A stretch of 64,000 nt of DNA, taken from assembly GCA_946414885.1 (NCBI GenBank), contig CAMKQH010000001.1:62001-126000 (forward strand), written 5' to 3'. This document shows positions 10,215-19,045 of the stretch, piece by piece (position 1 is the stretch's first letter; the number at the start of each line of letters is the position of its first letter). Under the pieces are notes generated by a model. The model was not told the DNA's origin, ran no database searches, and saw only the letters and a program-made list of their open reading frames with translations. The position numbers and the translations under genes are program-made. The stretch comes from an uncultured Lachnospiraceae bacterium. GTDB lineage: Bacteria > Bacillota > Clostridia > Lachnospirales > Lachnospiraceae.

Positions 10215-10314
10215 AAAGCGGAAGGACAATCCCGAGACCACTGAAAAGTATGGGAATTGAAGGAAAACTCATGGCAGTCCCGTGTTTTTCAGTAGTTTCG
10301 GAGGCCTCCGCTTT
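10215..10314 (+). other. Long imperfect hairpin in pnp 5' leader
   Basis: aaagcgga (10215-10222)/tccgcttt (10307-10314) and ccgagaccactgaaaa (10232-10247)/ttttcagtagtttcgg (10286-10301). Confidence 0.55.
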
Positions 10315-10398
10315 GTGTGAAAAATAATACAAGACAAAGGCAGGCTTCGCATTCGCGCCAGACTCGCGACGGAGCATCTGCCCAAAGAAGGAGGTACT

Positions 10399-12489
10399 AT
10401 GTACAAGAGCTATGAAATGGAACTTGGCGGCCGTAAGCTCGTGGTTGACGTAAACCGCGTAGGTAAGCAGGCCAATGGATGTGCGTTCATGCACTACGGT
10501 GACACCACCGTTCTGTGTACCGCAACCGCATCCGAGAAGCCCAGGGAGGGCATTGATTTCTTCCCCCTGAGCGTTGAGTATGAGGAGAAGATGTATGCCG
10601 TAGGAAAGATCCCCGGCGGTTTCAACAAGCGTGAGGGCAAGGCAAGTGAGAACGCAATCCTTACCAGCCGCGTTATCGACAGACCCATGCGTCCCCTGTT
10701 CCCCAAGGATTACCGCAACGACGTTACCCTGAATAACATGGTAATGAGCGTTGATCCCGAGTGCAGACCTGAGCTGGTTGCCATGATCGGTGCAGCCATC
10801 GCTACCTGCATCTCTGACATTCCTTTTGACGGTCCCTGCGCAATGACCCAGATGGGCATGGTAGACGGCGAGCTGATCGTAAACCCTTCCCAGAAACAGT
10901 GGAAGGAAGGCGACCTGAACCTGACCGTTGCATCCACCCGTGAAAAGGTGATCATGATCGAGGCTGGCGCAAACGAAATTCCCGAAGCAAAGATGATCGA
11001 GGCCATTTACAAGGCGCATGAGATCAACCAGACCATCATCGCATTCATCGACAAGATCGTTGCAGAAGTTGGCAAGAAGAAGCATGAGTACACCAGCTGC
11101 GCAATTCCTGCTGAGATGTTCGAAGAGATGAAGAAGATCGTTACTCCCGAGGAGATGGAAGTTGCAGTCTTCACTGACGAGAAGCAGACCCGCGAGGAGA
11201 ATATCAGAAACATCACCGCTAAGCTTGAGGAGGCATTTGCAGAGAACGAAGAGTGGCTTGCAATCCTTGGCGAGGCAGTTTACCAGTATGAGAAGAAGAC
11301 CGTTCGTAAGATGATCCTGAAGGATCACAAGCGTCCTGACGGCCGTGAGATCACCCAGATCCGTCCTCTGGCTGCTGAGGTTGACATCATTCCCAGAGTA
11401 CACGGTTCCGCAATGTTCACCCGCGGACAGACCCAGATCTGTGACGTATGTACCCTTGCACCTCTTTCCGAGGCACAGAAGGTTGACGGACTTGACGAGA
11501 ACGAAGTAACCAAGCGTTACATGCATCACTATAACTTCCCTTCCTACTCCGTAGGCGAGACCAAGCCTTCCCGCGGACCCGGAAGACGTGAGATCGGCCA
11601 CGGCGCACTGGCAGAGAGAGCTCTGATCCCCGTGCTGCCCAGCGAGGAGGAATTCCCTTACAGCATCCGCTGCGTATCCGAGACCTTTGAATCTAACGGA
11701 TCCACCTCCATGGCATCCACCTGTGCATCCTGCATGTCCCTGATGGCAGCAGGCGTGCCCATCAAGAAAATGGTAGCTGGTATCTCCTGTGGTCTTGTAA
11801 CCGGCGATACCGATGACGATTTCGTACTGCTTACCGACATCCAGGGCCTTGAGGACTTCTTCGGCGACATGGACTTCAAGGTAACCGGTACCACTGAAGG
11901 CATTACCGCAATCCAGATGGACATCAAGATCCATGGTTTGACCAGACCCATCGTTGAGGGTGCCATCGCTCGTTGCCGTGAGGCTAGACTCTTCATCATG
12001 GACAACTGCATGAAGCCTGCGATCGCAGCTCCCAGACCTGAGGTTGGCAAGTATGCTCCCAAGATCATCTCCATGCAGATCGATCCCGAGAAGATCGGTG
12101 ACGTGGTTGGTCAGAGAGGTAAGACCATCAACGAGATCATTGCCCGTACCGGCGTGAAGATCGACATCACGGATGACGGCATGGTAAGCATCTGCGGTAC
12201 CGACAAGGAAATGATGGCAAAGGCTCAGGACATGGTTCAGATGATCGTGACCGACTTCGAAGAAGGTCAGATCTTCAAGGGCAAGGTTGTCAGCATCAAG
12301 GAGTTCGGCGCATTCATCGAGTTCGCACCTGGCAAGGAAGGCATGGTTCACATCTCCAAGATCGCGAAGGAGAGAGTGGAGCGCGTAGAGGATTACCTGA
12401 CCCTCGGCGACGTGGTTACCGTTGTTTGCCTTGGCAAGGACAAGATGGGCAGAATCAGCTTCTCCATGAAGGACGTTGCCCAGAAGTAA
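10399..12489 (+). CDS. pnp: Polyribonucleotide nucleotidyltransferase (PNPase)
   Basis: Duplicated RNase PH domains, KH (IGDVVGQRGKTINEIIARTGVKIDI) and S1 domain (GKVVSIKEFGAFIEF). Confidence 0.97.
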   Translation: MYKSYEMELGGRKLVVDVNRVGKQANGCAFMHYGDTTVLCTATASEKPREGIDFFPLSVEYEEKMYAVGKIPGGFNKREGKASENAILTSRVIDRPMRPLFPKDYRNDVTLNNMVMSVDPECRPELVAMIGAAIATCISDIPFDGPCAMTQMGMVDGELIVNPSQKQWKEGDLNLTVASTREKVIMIEAGANEIPEAKMIEAIYKAHEINQTIIAFIDKIVAEVGKKKHEYTSCAIPAEMFEEMKKIVTPEEMEVAVFTDEKQTREENIRNITAKLEEAFAENEEWLAILGEAVYQYEKKTVRKMILKDHKRPDGREITQIRPLAAEVDIIPRVHGSAMFTRGQTQICDVCTLAPLSEAQKVDGLDENEVTKRYMHHYNFPSYSVGETKPSRGPGRREIGHGALAERALIPVLPSEEEFPYSIRCVSETFESNGSTSMASTCASCMSLMAAGVPIKKMVAGISCGLVTGDTDDDFVLLTDIQGLEDFFGDMDFKVTGTTEGITAIQMDIKIHGLTRPIVEGAIARCREARLFIMDNCMKPAIAAPRPEVGKYAPKIISMQIDPEKIGDVVGQRGKTINEIIARTGVKIDITDDGMVSICGTDKEMMAKAQDMVQMIVTDFEEGQIFKGKVVSIKEFGAFIEFAPGKEGMVHISKIAKERVERVEDYLTLGDVVTVVCLGKDKMGRISFSMKDVAQK

Positions 12490-12506
12490 TTCATAAAGGA
12501 TATTCC

Positions 12507-12538
12507 AAGGGATGGTTCGAAAGAGCCATCCCTTTTTT
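12507..12538 (+). terminator. Terminator after pnp
   Basis: aagggatggtt/agccatccctt stem plus TTTTTT. Confidence 0.9.
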
Positions 12539-12581
12539 CGTGCAAATTATGGCCAATTCTAAATTAATAGAAAATTTAGAA

Positions 12582-12608
12582 AAGATACCTTGACAGGCGA
12601 GGTATCTT
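12582..12608 (+). promoter_or_regulatory. Perfect 9 bp inverted repeat enclosing a TTGACA-like -35 upstream of padR
   Basis: aagatacct-N9-aggtatctt with ttgaca at 12590-12595. Confidence 0.5.
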
Positions 12609-12687
12609 GTGATAACTTATAAACATCGAGGTAAGATAATTCGATTATATTATCCGTAAAAATATATTTGGAAAGGATGGTGGCATA

Positions 12688-13011
12688 ATGTCAATTGCAT
12701 CAGATCTGTTAAGAGGAAACACGGACACCATTATCCTGGCGAGTCTGGCAGAGCATGACAGCTATGGATATTTGATCAACAAGGAGATTATGGCGAAGAC
12801 GGAGGCTCAGATTGAGCTGAAGGACGCAACCTTGTACTCCGCGTTCCGTCGTTTGGAGAAGGAAGGCCTGGTAACGACTTACTGGGGTGATGAAGAGGTA
12901 GGTGCCCGCAGGCGCTATTACTCCATCACGGAAAAGGGTCGTGAGGCTTACGGACAGAATAAGGCGGAATGGCAGAAGGCAAAACAGATGATCGACAGCC
13001 TTTTGGTATAA
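12688..13011 (+). CDS. PadR family transcriptional regulator
   Basis: ILASLAEHDSYGYLINKEI...LKDATLYSAFRRLEKEGLVTTYWGDEEVGARRRYYSITEKGREAY. Confidence 0.92.
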   Translation: MSIASDLLRGNTDTIILASLAEHDSYGYLINKEIMAKTEAQIELKDATLYSAFRRLEKEGLVTTYWGDEEVGARRRYYSITEKGREAYGQNKAEWQKAKQMIDSLLV

Positions 13012-13065
13012 GGGAAAGATTTGAAGTGGATTGTCGCGAGGCGACGGAAAGAGAGGCATAAATAA

Positions 13066-14436
13066 ATGAAAGACAAGATCAAATCAGCGATCATGGATCT
13101 TTTTGAGAACGTACCGGAATCGCAGGAAGCAAAAGAGCTGCAGGAAGAAATGATCTCCAATGCAGAGGAGAAATATGAGGATCTGATCCAGAGAGGTTTC
13201 ACCGAGGAGCAGTCATACACCATGGTGATGGGTTCCATCGGTGACGTTGAGGAACTTCTGGCAGATCTTGGCGCTCAGTCCGATGATGGAAAGAAGGCGA
13301 AGAGCGAGTACTGGGAGAAGCAGAGCGAGTACTGGGAGAAACAGTGCGAATATTGGAAATGGCAGGGCGAGAACCTGGAGAAGCAGGCGAAGAATCTGGG
13401 CCAGCACGCAAAGAACTTTGGCCAGCAGATGGAACAGTCGGCAGGTGACCTTGGACAACAGGCTAAGGAAGCGCTGAACGCGTTCCTGTCCGCCGGCATC
13501 ATTGATAACATTAGTTCCAGCATTAAGCAGATCATCAGCGACGCAGGAATTAATCTGCAGAATGATGACGGAAAGTATAAGGACATGGAGATCTGCAACG
13601 AGAGAAAGTTCACTACGGACGGCATTACCAGCATCGTTATGGAAGTGCAGAGTTCTCCCATCGACGTTGACGTTCAGCTGACGACGGATCCGGAGATTTT
13701 CATTCAAGAGTTATATAATAAGGATCCCAAGGAGGATCAGCTTCTGCAGTATGCAGTGAATGGAAAGAATCTGAAAATCCAATATGGTTCCAACATGATC
13801 GGCTTCCCCAGAAGAGGTACCGTCAGAGTATTCCTTCCGGAAGGATTCGCCGGAAGCTTGGAAGAGTTAAAGATTTTGACGGCATCCGGTGACATAAAGC
13901 TGGAGGACATTGGTGCGGCAAAGCAGGTTTATAAGACCATGAGCGGTGACGTATGCGGAGCATGTGCCATTGGTGACGTAAGCATTGGAACCGTGAGCGG
14001 CGACATTGCATTTGAAGCCGTTGAGGGCGAGGTGCAGGTTAAGACGGTGAGCGGTGACGTGAAGATCCAGAAGGCGGTTGGCAAGACGAATGTTGGTACC
14101 GCCAGCGGTGACGTAAAGGTTAAGGATTGTCAGGGCGATGCAGTGATCCGCACGGCCAGCGGCGACGTGGAATGTAATTTGACGCAGGCAGGAGAAAAGC
14201 TTGAGGTTAGTACCGCCAGCGGCGACGTGGAACTGGCAATTCCGGACGGCATTGGCGTTCAGATGACCCTGAACACGGCCAGTGGTGACATCGACACCTT
14301 CTGCGACTGCATCTCAACAGATGAGAACGTGAAATACGTAAAGACCGGAAAACGTGCCGTAGGTACCATCGGTGAGGAACCGTACTTGAAGATCAAAGTG
14401 AGCACCGCAAGCGGTGACATTGAGATCAACAGATAA
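13066..14436 (+). CDS. DUF4097-type beta-strand repeat protein with N-terminal HAAS/DUF1700-like domain
   Basis: N-term helical domain, heptad repeats (SEYWEKQ...), C-term repeated (T)xSGDV motifs. Confidence 0.85.
   Translation: MKDKIKSAIMDLFENVPESQEAKELQEEMISNAEEKYEDLIQRGFTEEQSYTMVMGSIGDVEELLADLGAQSDDGKKAKSEYWEKQSEYWEKQCEYWKWQGENLEKQAKNLGQHAKNFGQQMEQSAGDLGQQAKEALNAFLSAGIIDNISSSIKQIISDAGINLQNDDGKYKDMEICNERKFTTDGITSIVMEVQSSPIDVDVQLTTDPEIFIQELYNKDPKEDQLLQYAVNGKNLKIQYGSNMIGFPRRGTVRVFLPEGFAGSLEELKILTASGDIKLEDIGAAKQVYKTMSGDVCGACAIGDVSIGTVSGDIAFEAVEGEVQVKTVSGDVKIQKAVGKTNVGTASGDVKVKDCQGDAVIRTASGDVECNLTQAGEKLEVSTASGDVELAIPDGIGVQMTLNTASGDIDTFCDCISTDENVKYVKTGKRAVGTIGEEPYLKIKVSTASGDIEINR
13303..13428 (+). 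repeat. Six degenerate 21 bp (7 aa) coding tandem repeats
   Basis: SEYWEKQ-SEYWEKQ-CEYWKWQ-GENLEKQ-AKNLGQH-AKNFGQQ; first two units near-identical in DNA. Confidence 0.8.
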
Positions 14437-14464
14437 GCACCAAAACGAGAGAGGATGGGGCGCA

Positions 14465-15331
14465 ATGGAGTTTTTCTCAGACGTAAAATCAGCAGTGGTA
14501 ACTTCAGACCGTATTTTGTATACCCCGTCTGGGTTCGCAAGAGACAGTCTCCTGCATCTGCAGGAGATTGGAAGCCTTACCGCGCGGAAACCGCACGTAA
14601 GCTCCAGACAGGCGCTCGCATCCTATCTTTTCTTTCGCGTAAGGGAAGGCGAAGGGATCCTTACCTACGAGGGTAAGACGTATTCTTTGACGACAGGCAC
14701 CTGCGTCTTCGTGGATTGCCACAAGGCATATTCTCATGCCACGAGCCCGCAGAAGCTTTGGACGTTGGAATGGTGCCACTTTAACGGCCCGACGCTTGCT
14801 TACGTTTACGATAAATACGTGGAACGCGGTGGAAGACCAGCCTTTGAACCAAAGGAAGAGAAGGCATTCCGGGACGTATGGCAAAAACTTTTTGAGATCG
14901 CCAAGGGATCTGATTACGTAAAGGACATGAAGATCAACGAATGCCTGGGCGAACTTCTCACGCTCCTTATGGTGGAATCCTGGCATCCGGAGGATGCCAC
15001 GGACATGCCCGCCAAGAAAAAATCCGTGGTTCCCGTGAAAGCCTGGCTCGATGCCCACTATGCTGAAAAGATCACCCTGGATGATCTCAGCGCCAGATTT
15101 TATATTAACAAATACTATTTGACGAGAGTATTTAAAGAGCAATACGGTCAATCCATCAACGCATATTTGCTTAACGTCCGCATTACTAAGGCAAAGCAGC
15201 TCTTGCGCTTTACAAACAAATCCATTGAGGAAATCGGTTTGGATTGCGGCCTTGGCGCATTGCACTATTTTTCACGAGTATTCAAAGAGATTGAGGGCAT
15301 GCCGCCAAGCAAATATCGAGAACAGTGGTAA
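14465..15331 (+). CDS. AraC family transcriptional regulator
   Basis: N-term cupin-like sensor, C-term HTH (ITLDDLSARFYINKYYLTRVFKEQYGQSINAYLLNVRITKAKQLL...YFSRVFKEIEGMPPSKYRE). Confidence 0.92.
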   Translation: MEFFSDVKSAVVTSDRILYTPSGFARDSLLHLQEIGSLTARKPHVSSRQALASYLFFRVREGEGILTYEGKTYSLTTGTCVFVDCHKAYSHATSPQKLWTLEWCHFNGPTLAYVYDKYVERGGRPAFEPKEEKAFRDVWQKLFEIAKGSDYVKDMKINECLGELLTLLMVESWHPEDATDMPAKKKSVVPVKAWLDAHYAEKITLDDLSARFYINKYYLTRVFKEQYGQSINAYLLNVRITKAKQLLRFTNKSIEEIGLDCGLGALHYFSRVFKEIEGMPPSKYREQW

Positions 15332-15351
15332 AAAGTCAATATAATGTAAAT

Positions 15352-15389
15352 GAAAGCCAACTTTCTGAATTCAGATGTTGGCTTTTTTT
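15352..15389 (+). terminator. Terminator after AraC regulator
   Basis: aaagccaac ... gttggcttt plus T-run. Confidence 0.8.
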
Positions 15390-15420
15390 TGTTATAATCC
15401 TTTTTGTGAGCGTCGAAGGA

Positions 15421-15513
15421 CTCGGGCCAGGGCGTCTGCCGCATCCCTCTCTTGGGAACAATTAGCCGCGTGACGTTCCCAAGAGAGGGATGCTGCAGAC
15501 GCCGGCCCGCGAG
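15421..15513. repeat. Long inverted repeat (about 36-39 bp arms, 15 nt loop) upstream of gmd
   Basis: ctcgggccagggcgtctgccgcatccctctcttgggaac (15421-15459) vs gttcccaagagagggatgctgcagacgccggcccgcgag (15475-15513). Confidence 0.9.
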
Positions 15514-15591
15514 ACCTTGGTATATGGCACAAGAAGGACTATATCAAAAACATTATGTCGTATGACGAATAATAAAAAGTGGAGGATTGAC

Positions 15592-16680
15592 ATGAAGAAA
15601 GCATTGATCACGGGAGTAACGGGACAGGATGGATCGTATTTGTCAGAGTTTTTGTTGGAGAAGGGCTATGACGTACATGGAATCATTAGACGTTCCAGCG
15701 TAGATTTTAGGGAGAGAATCGCACATCTGGAGGGAAATCCCAGATTCCACCTGCACTATGGGGATCTTGCAGATTCCATGAGCCTTGTGAAGGTGATCGG
15801 AAGCGTTAGACCGGATGAAATTTATAACCTTGCTGCGCAGAGCCACGTACAGGTAAGCTTTGACGTGCCGGAGTTCACGGCTGACGTGGATGCGACTGGC
15901 GTGCTTCGCGTGTTAGAGGCCGTGCGCGTTTGCGGTCTTGCAGAGACTTGCCGCATCTATCAGGCATCCACTTCGGAGCTTTACGGCAAGGTGGAAGAGG
16001 TTCCCCAGAACGAGAACACCCCGTTCCATCCCTACAGCCCCTATGCCGTGGCAAAACAATATGGATTCTGGATCACAAAAGAATACAGGGAAGCGTACAA
16101 CATGTTCTGCTGCTCAGGAATTCTTTTCAATCATGAATCTGAGCGCCGCGGAGAGACCTTTGTTACGAGAAAGATCACGCTTGCAGCGGCCCGCATTGCC
16201 CAGGGAAAACAGGACAAGCTCTATCTTGGTAACCTTTCCAGCCTTCGCGATTGGGGCTATGCCAAGGATTACGTGGAATGCATGTGGCTGATCCTGCAAA
16301 ACGACAAGCCGGAGGATTTCGTCATTGCGACGGGCGTACAGCACTCCGTGCGTGAATTTGCAACTTTGGCCTTCCATCATGCCGGAATTGAACTGGAATG
16401 GCAGGGAGAGGGCATGGACGAGAAGGGTATTGACAAGGCAACCGGAAAGGTGCTTGTGGAAGTGTCCCCCGACTTTTACCGCCCGACGGACGTGGTCAAC
16501 CTTTGGGGAGATCCTTCCAAGGCTAAGCGCGAGCTTGGCTGGAATCCGACGAAGACCAGTTTTGAGGAGCTTGTGCGGATCATGACGGAGCATGACATGC
16601 AGAAAGTAGCCGTGGAGCGCGCTGAGGAGCACATTAAGACGAACCTTGCCGAGTATTTGGAAAAAGGCGTTGTGAAATAA
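15592..16680 (+). CDS. gmd: GDP-mannose 4,6-dehydratase
   Basis: [36 protein letters not shown]...[35 protein letters not shown]; ggagg SD upstream of this ATG. Confidence 0.96.
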   Translation: MKKALITGVTGQDGSYLSEFLLEKGYDVHGIIRRSSVDFRERIAHLEGNPRFHLHYGDLADSMSLVKVIGSVRPDEIYNLAAQSHVQVSFDVPEFTADVDATGVLRVLEAVRVCGLAETCRIYQASTSELYGKVEEVPQNENTPFHPYSPYAVAKQYGFWITKEYREAYNMFCCSGILFNHESERRGETFVTRKITLAAARIAQGKQDKLYLGNLSSLRDWGYAKDYVECMWLILQNDKPEDFVIATGVQHSVREFATLAFHHAGIELEWQGEGMDEKGIDKATGKVLVEVSPDFYRPTDVVNLWGDPSKAKRELGWNPTKTSFEELVRIMTEHDMQKVAVERAEEHIKTNLAEYLEKGVVK

Positions 16681-16729
16681 GGAAAAAGATAAATGATGCG
16701 CCGTGAAATGGCGGGAAAGAGTAAATAAA

Positions 16730-17674
16730 ATGATGGAGAAAAATGCAAAGATTTACGTTGCAGGGCATCGCGGAATGGTGGGCTCTGCAATCGTAAGGGA
16801 ATTGGAAAGACAAGGATATCACAATCTTGTTCTTAGAACCCATAAGGAACTGGACCTGACGAGGCAGGATCAGGTAGAGAAGTTTTTTGAGGAAGAGAAG
16901 CCAGAGTATGTTTTCCTTGCTGCCGCTAAGGTTGGCGGCATCATGGGTAATGCCACGGCCAAGGCTGACTTCATGTATGATAACATGATCCTTGAGATGA
17001 ACGTTATCCATTCCGCATGGAAGAACGGTTGTAAGAAGCTGGAGTTCCTTGGGAGTTCCTGCATTTATCCCCGCATGGCACCTCAGCCCATGCCGGAGAG
17101 CTGTCTTCTGACCTCTTCCCTTGAGCAGACCAATGAGGCCTATGCCCTGGCGAAGATCAGTGGCTTAAAATATTGTGAATACTTGAACGGACAATATGGC
17201 ACGGATTACATTTCCGTAATGCCAACGAACCTCTACGGACCTAACGACAATTATCATCCGGAACACAGTCACGTGCTTCCCGCACTGATCAGAAGATTCC
17301 ATGAGGCAAAATTGGCAGGCGCAAAGACCGTAACCTGTTGGGGTGACGGAAGTCCTTTAAGAGAATTCCTGTATGTGGATGACCTTGCAAACCTTTGCGT
17401 ATTCCTGATGAATAATTACAGCGGTGATGAGACCGTGAACGCAGGTACGGGAAAAGAACTGACGATCAAGGAACTGACGGAACTCGTGGCAAAGGTTGTG
17501 GGATACGAGGGAGAGATCCTCTGGGATCCGTCCAAGCCAAACGGCACGCCGAGAAAGCTTCTCGACGTCAGCAAGGCAACGAAGCTGGGTTGGACCTACA
17601 AGACGGAGCTGGAGGACGGCATCCGGCTTGCGTACGAAGACTTTTTGAACAATCCCATGAGGGCGGAGAGATAG
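16730..17674 (+). CDS. fcl: GDP-L-fucose synthase
   Basis: KIYVAGHRGMVGSAIVREL...LGSSCIYPRMAPQPMPESCLL...PTNLYGPNDNYHPEHSHVLPALIRRFHEA. Confidence 0.96.
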   Translation: MMEKNAKIYVAGHRGMVGSAIVRELERQGYHNLVLRTHKELDLTRQDQVEKFFEEEKPEYVFLAAAKVGGIMGNATAKADFMYDNMILEMNVIHSAWKNGCKKLEFLGSSCIYPRMAPQPMPESCLLTSSLEQTNEAYALAKISGLKYCEYLNGQYGTDYISVMPTNLYGPNDNYHPEHSHVLPALIRRFHEAKLAGAKTVTCWGDGSPLREFLYVDDLANLCVFLMNNYSGDETVNAGTGKELTIKELTELVAKVVGYEGEILWDPSKPNGTPRKLLDVSKATKLGWTYKTELEDGIRLAYEDFLNNPMRAER

Positions 17675-17677
17675 AGC

Positions 17678-19045
17678 ATGAACATCGTATTACTTTCAGG
17701 AGGATCGGGAAAGCGTCTTTGGCCCCTTTCCAATGACGTCCGGTCAAAGCAATTCATAAAAATATTCCATAAGCCCGCTGACGGGACGCAGGAGCTGGCA
17801 AACAATGCCATGGAGGAAGCCTATGAATCCATGGTGCAGCGCGTATACCGTCAGATCAAGGCCGTGGATCCAACGGCTACGGTGACGATCGCCACGTCGA
17901 AATCACAGGTTAGCGCAATTCATAACCAGCTTGGAGAGAACGTTGGCATTTCCGTTGAACCCTGCAGAAGAGACACGTTCCCCGCGATCGCGCTAGCGAC
18001 TGCATATTTGCACGACGTGATGGGAGTTCCTGAGGAGGAGGCCGTTGTCGTATGCCCCGTGGATCCTTACGTGGAGAAGGATTATTTTGAGTCCCTCAAA
18101 AAACTTTGGGAGCTTGCGCAGGCGGGAACGGCCAACTTAACGCTGATGGGCATCGATCCCACCTATCCGTCAGAAAAATATGGATATATCATTCCGACGG
18201 GCAAGGAGCAGGTCGCCAAGGTGGATACCTTTAAGGAAAAGCCTGACGCTGCCACGGCGCAAAAATACATTGATGCCGGCGGCCTTTGGAATGGCGGCGT
18301 GTTTGCCTATAAATTAAAGTACGTGCTGGAGAGGGCGCATGAACTGATCGATTTTACGGATTATCAGGATCTGTTCCATAAGTATGACACGCTCACAAAG
18401 ATCAGTTTCGACTATGCCGTGGTTGAGCATGAAAAGGACATTGCCGTGCTGCGGTTTCAAGGGCAGTGGAAGGATCTGGGAACCTGGAATACCTTAACGG
18501 AAGCCATGGAAGAAAGCTGCATCGGTGACGTGCGACTGAATGAAACCTGCAAGGACGTACACGCCATTAATGAACTGGGGATTCCAATTTTGGGCATGGG
18601 TCTTAAAAATTTGGTGATCGCAGCCAGTCCGGACGGCATCCTTGTCAGTGACAAGGAGCAGAGTTCCTATATCAAACCCTACGTCGATGCCATTGATCAG
18701 CAGATCATGTTTGCGGAAAAGAGCTGGGGAAGCTTCCGCGTGCTCGACGTAAAGCCGGAGAGCTTGACCATTCAGGTGACCTTGAATCCCGGACATGGCA
18801 TGAACTATCACAGCCACGAGAGGCGCGACGAAGTTTGGACGGTGATCGCCGGTAAGGGCAAAGCCATGTTGGACGGCGTGGAGCAGAAGGTGAACGTTGG
18901 TGACGTGATCCGCATGCCGGCAGGCTGCAAGCATACGGTTTATGCGGAGACGGAGCTTCAGATCATTGAAGTGCAGCTGGGAGTTGATATCAGTGTTTCT
19001 GACAAGAAGAAGCACGAGCTTTATGAATGGAGTCTGGAAGGATGA
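17678..19045 (+). CDS. manC: Mannose-1-phosphate guanylyltransferase (bifunctional type with C-terminal cupin isomerase domain)
   Basis: MNIVLLSGGSGKRLWPLSNDVRSKQF; C-term GHGMNYHSHERRDEVWTVIAGKGKAMLDG. Confidence 0.93.
   Translation: MNIVLLSGGSGKRLWPLSNDVRSKQFIKIFHKPADGTQELANNAMEEAYESMVQRVYRQIKAVDPTATVTIATSKSQVSAIHNQLGENVGISVEPCRRDTFPAIALATAYLHDVMGVPEEEAVVVCPVDPYVEKDYFESLKKLWELAQAGTANLTLMGIDPTYPSEKYGYIIPTGKEQVAKVDTFKEKPDAATAQKYIDAGGLWNGGVFAYKLKYVLERAHELIDFTDYQDLFHKYDTLTKISFDYAVVEHEKDIAVLRFQGQWKDLGTWNTLTEAMEESCIGDVRLNETCKDVHAINELGIPILGMGLKNLVIAASPDGILVSDKEQSSYIKPYVDAIDQQIMFAEKSWGSFRVLDVKPESLTIQVTLNPGHGMNYHSHERRDEVWTVIAGKGKAMLDGVEQKVNVGDVIRMPAGCKHTVYAETELQIIEVQLGVDISVSDKKKHELYEWSLEG

Noticed and set aside
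10195-12351. 718 aa minus-strand ORF antisense to pnp
   Set aside because: Shadow ORF produced by strong codon bias of pnp; the plus strand encodes clear PNPase and the antisense product is His/Leu/Gly/Cys-rich low-plausibility sequence
15490-15591. N-terminal extension of gmd ORF
   Set aside because: Starts inside the long inverted repeat; the SD and the conserved Rossmann start are at 15592
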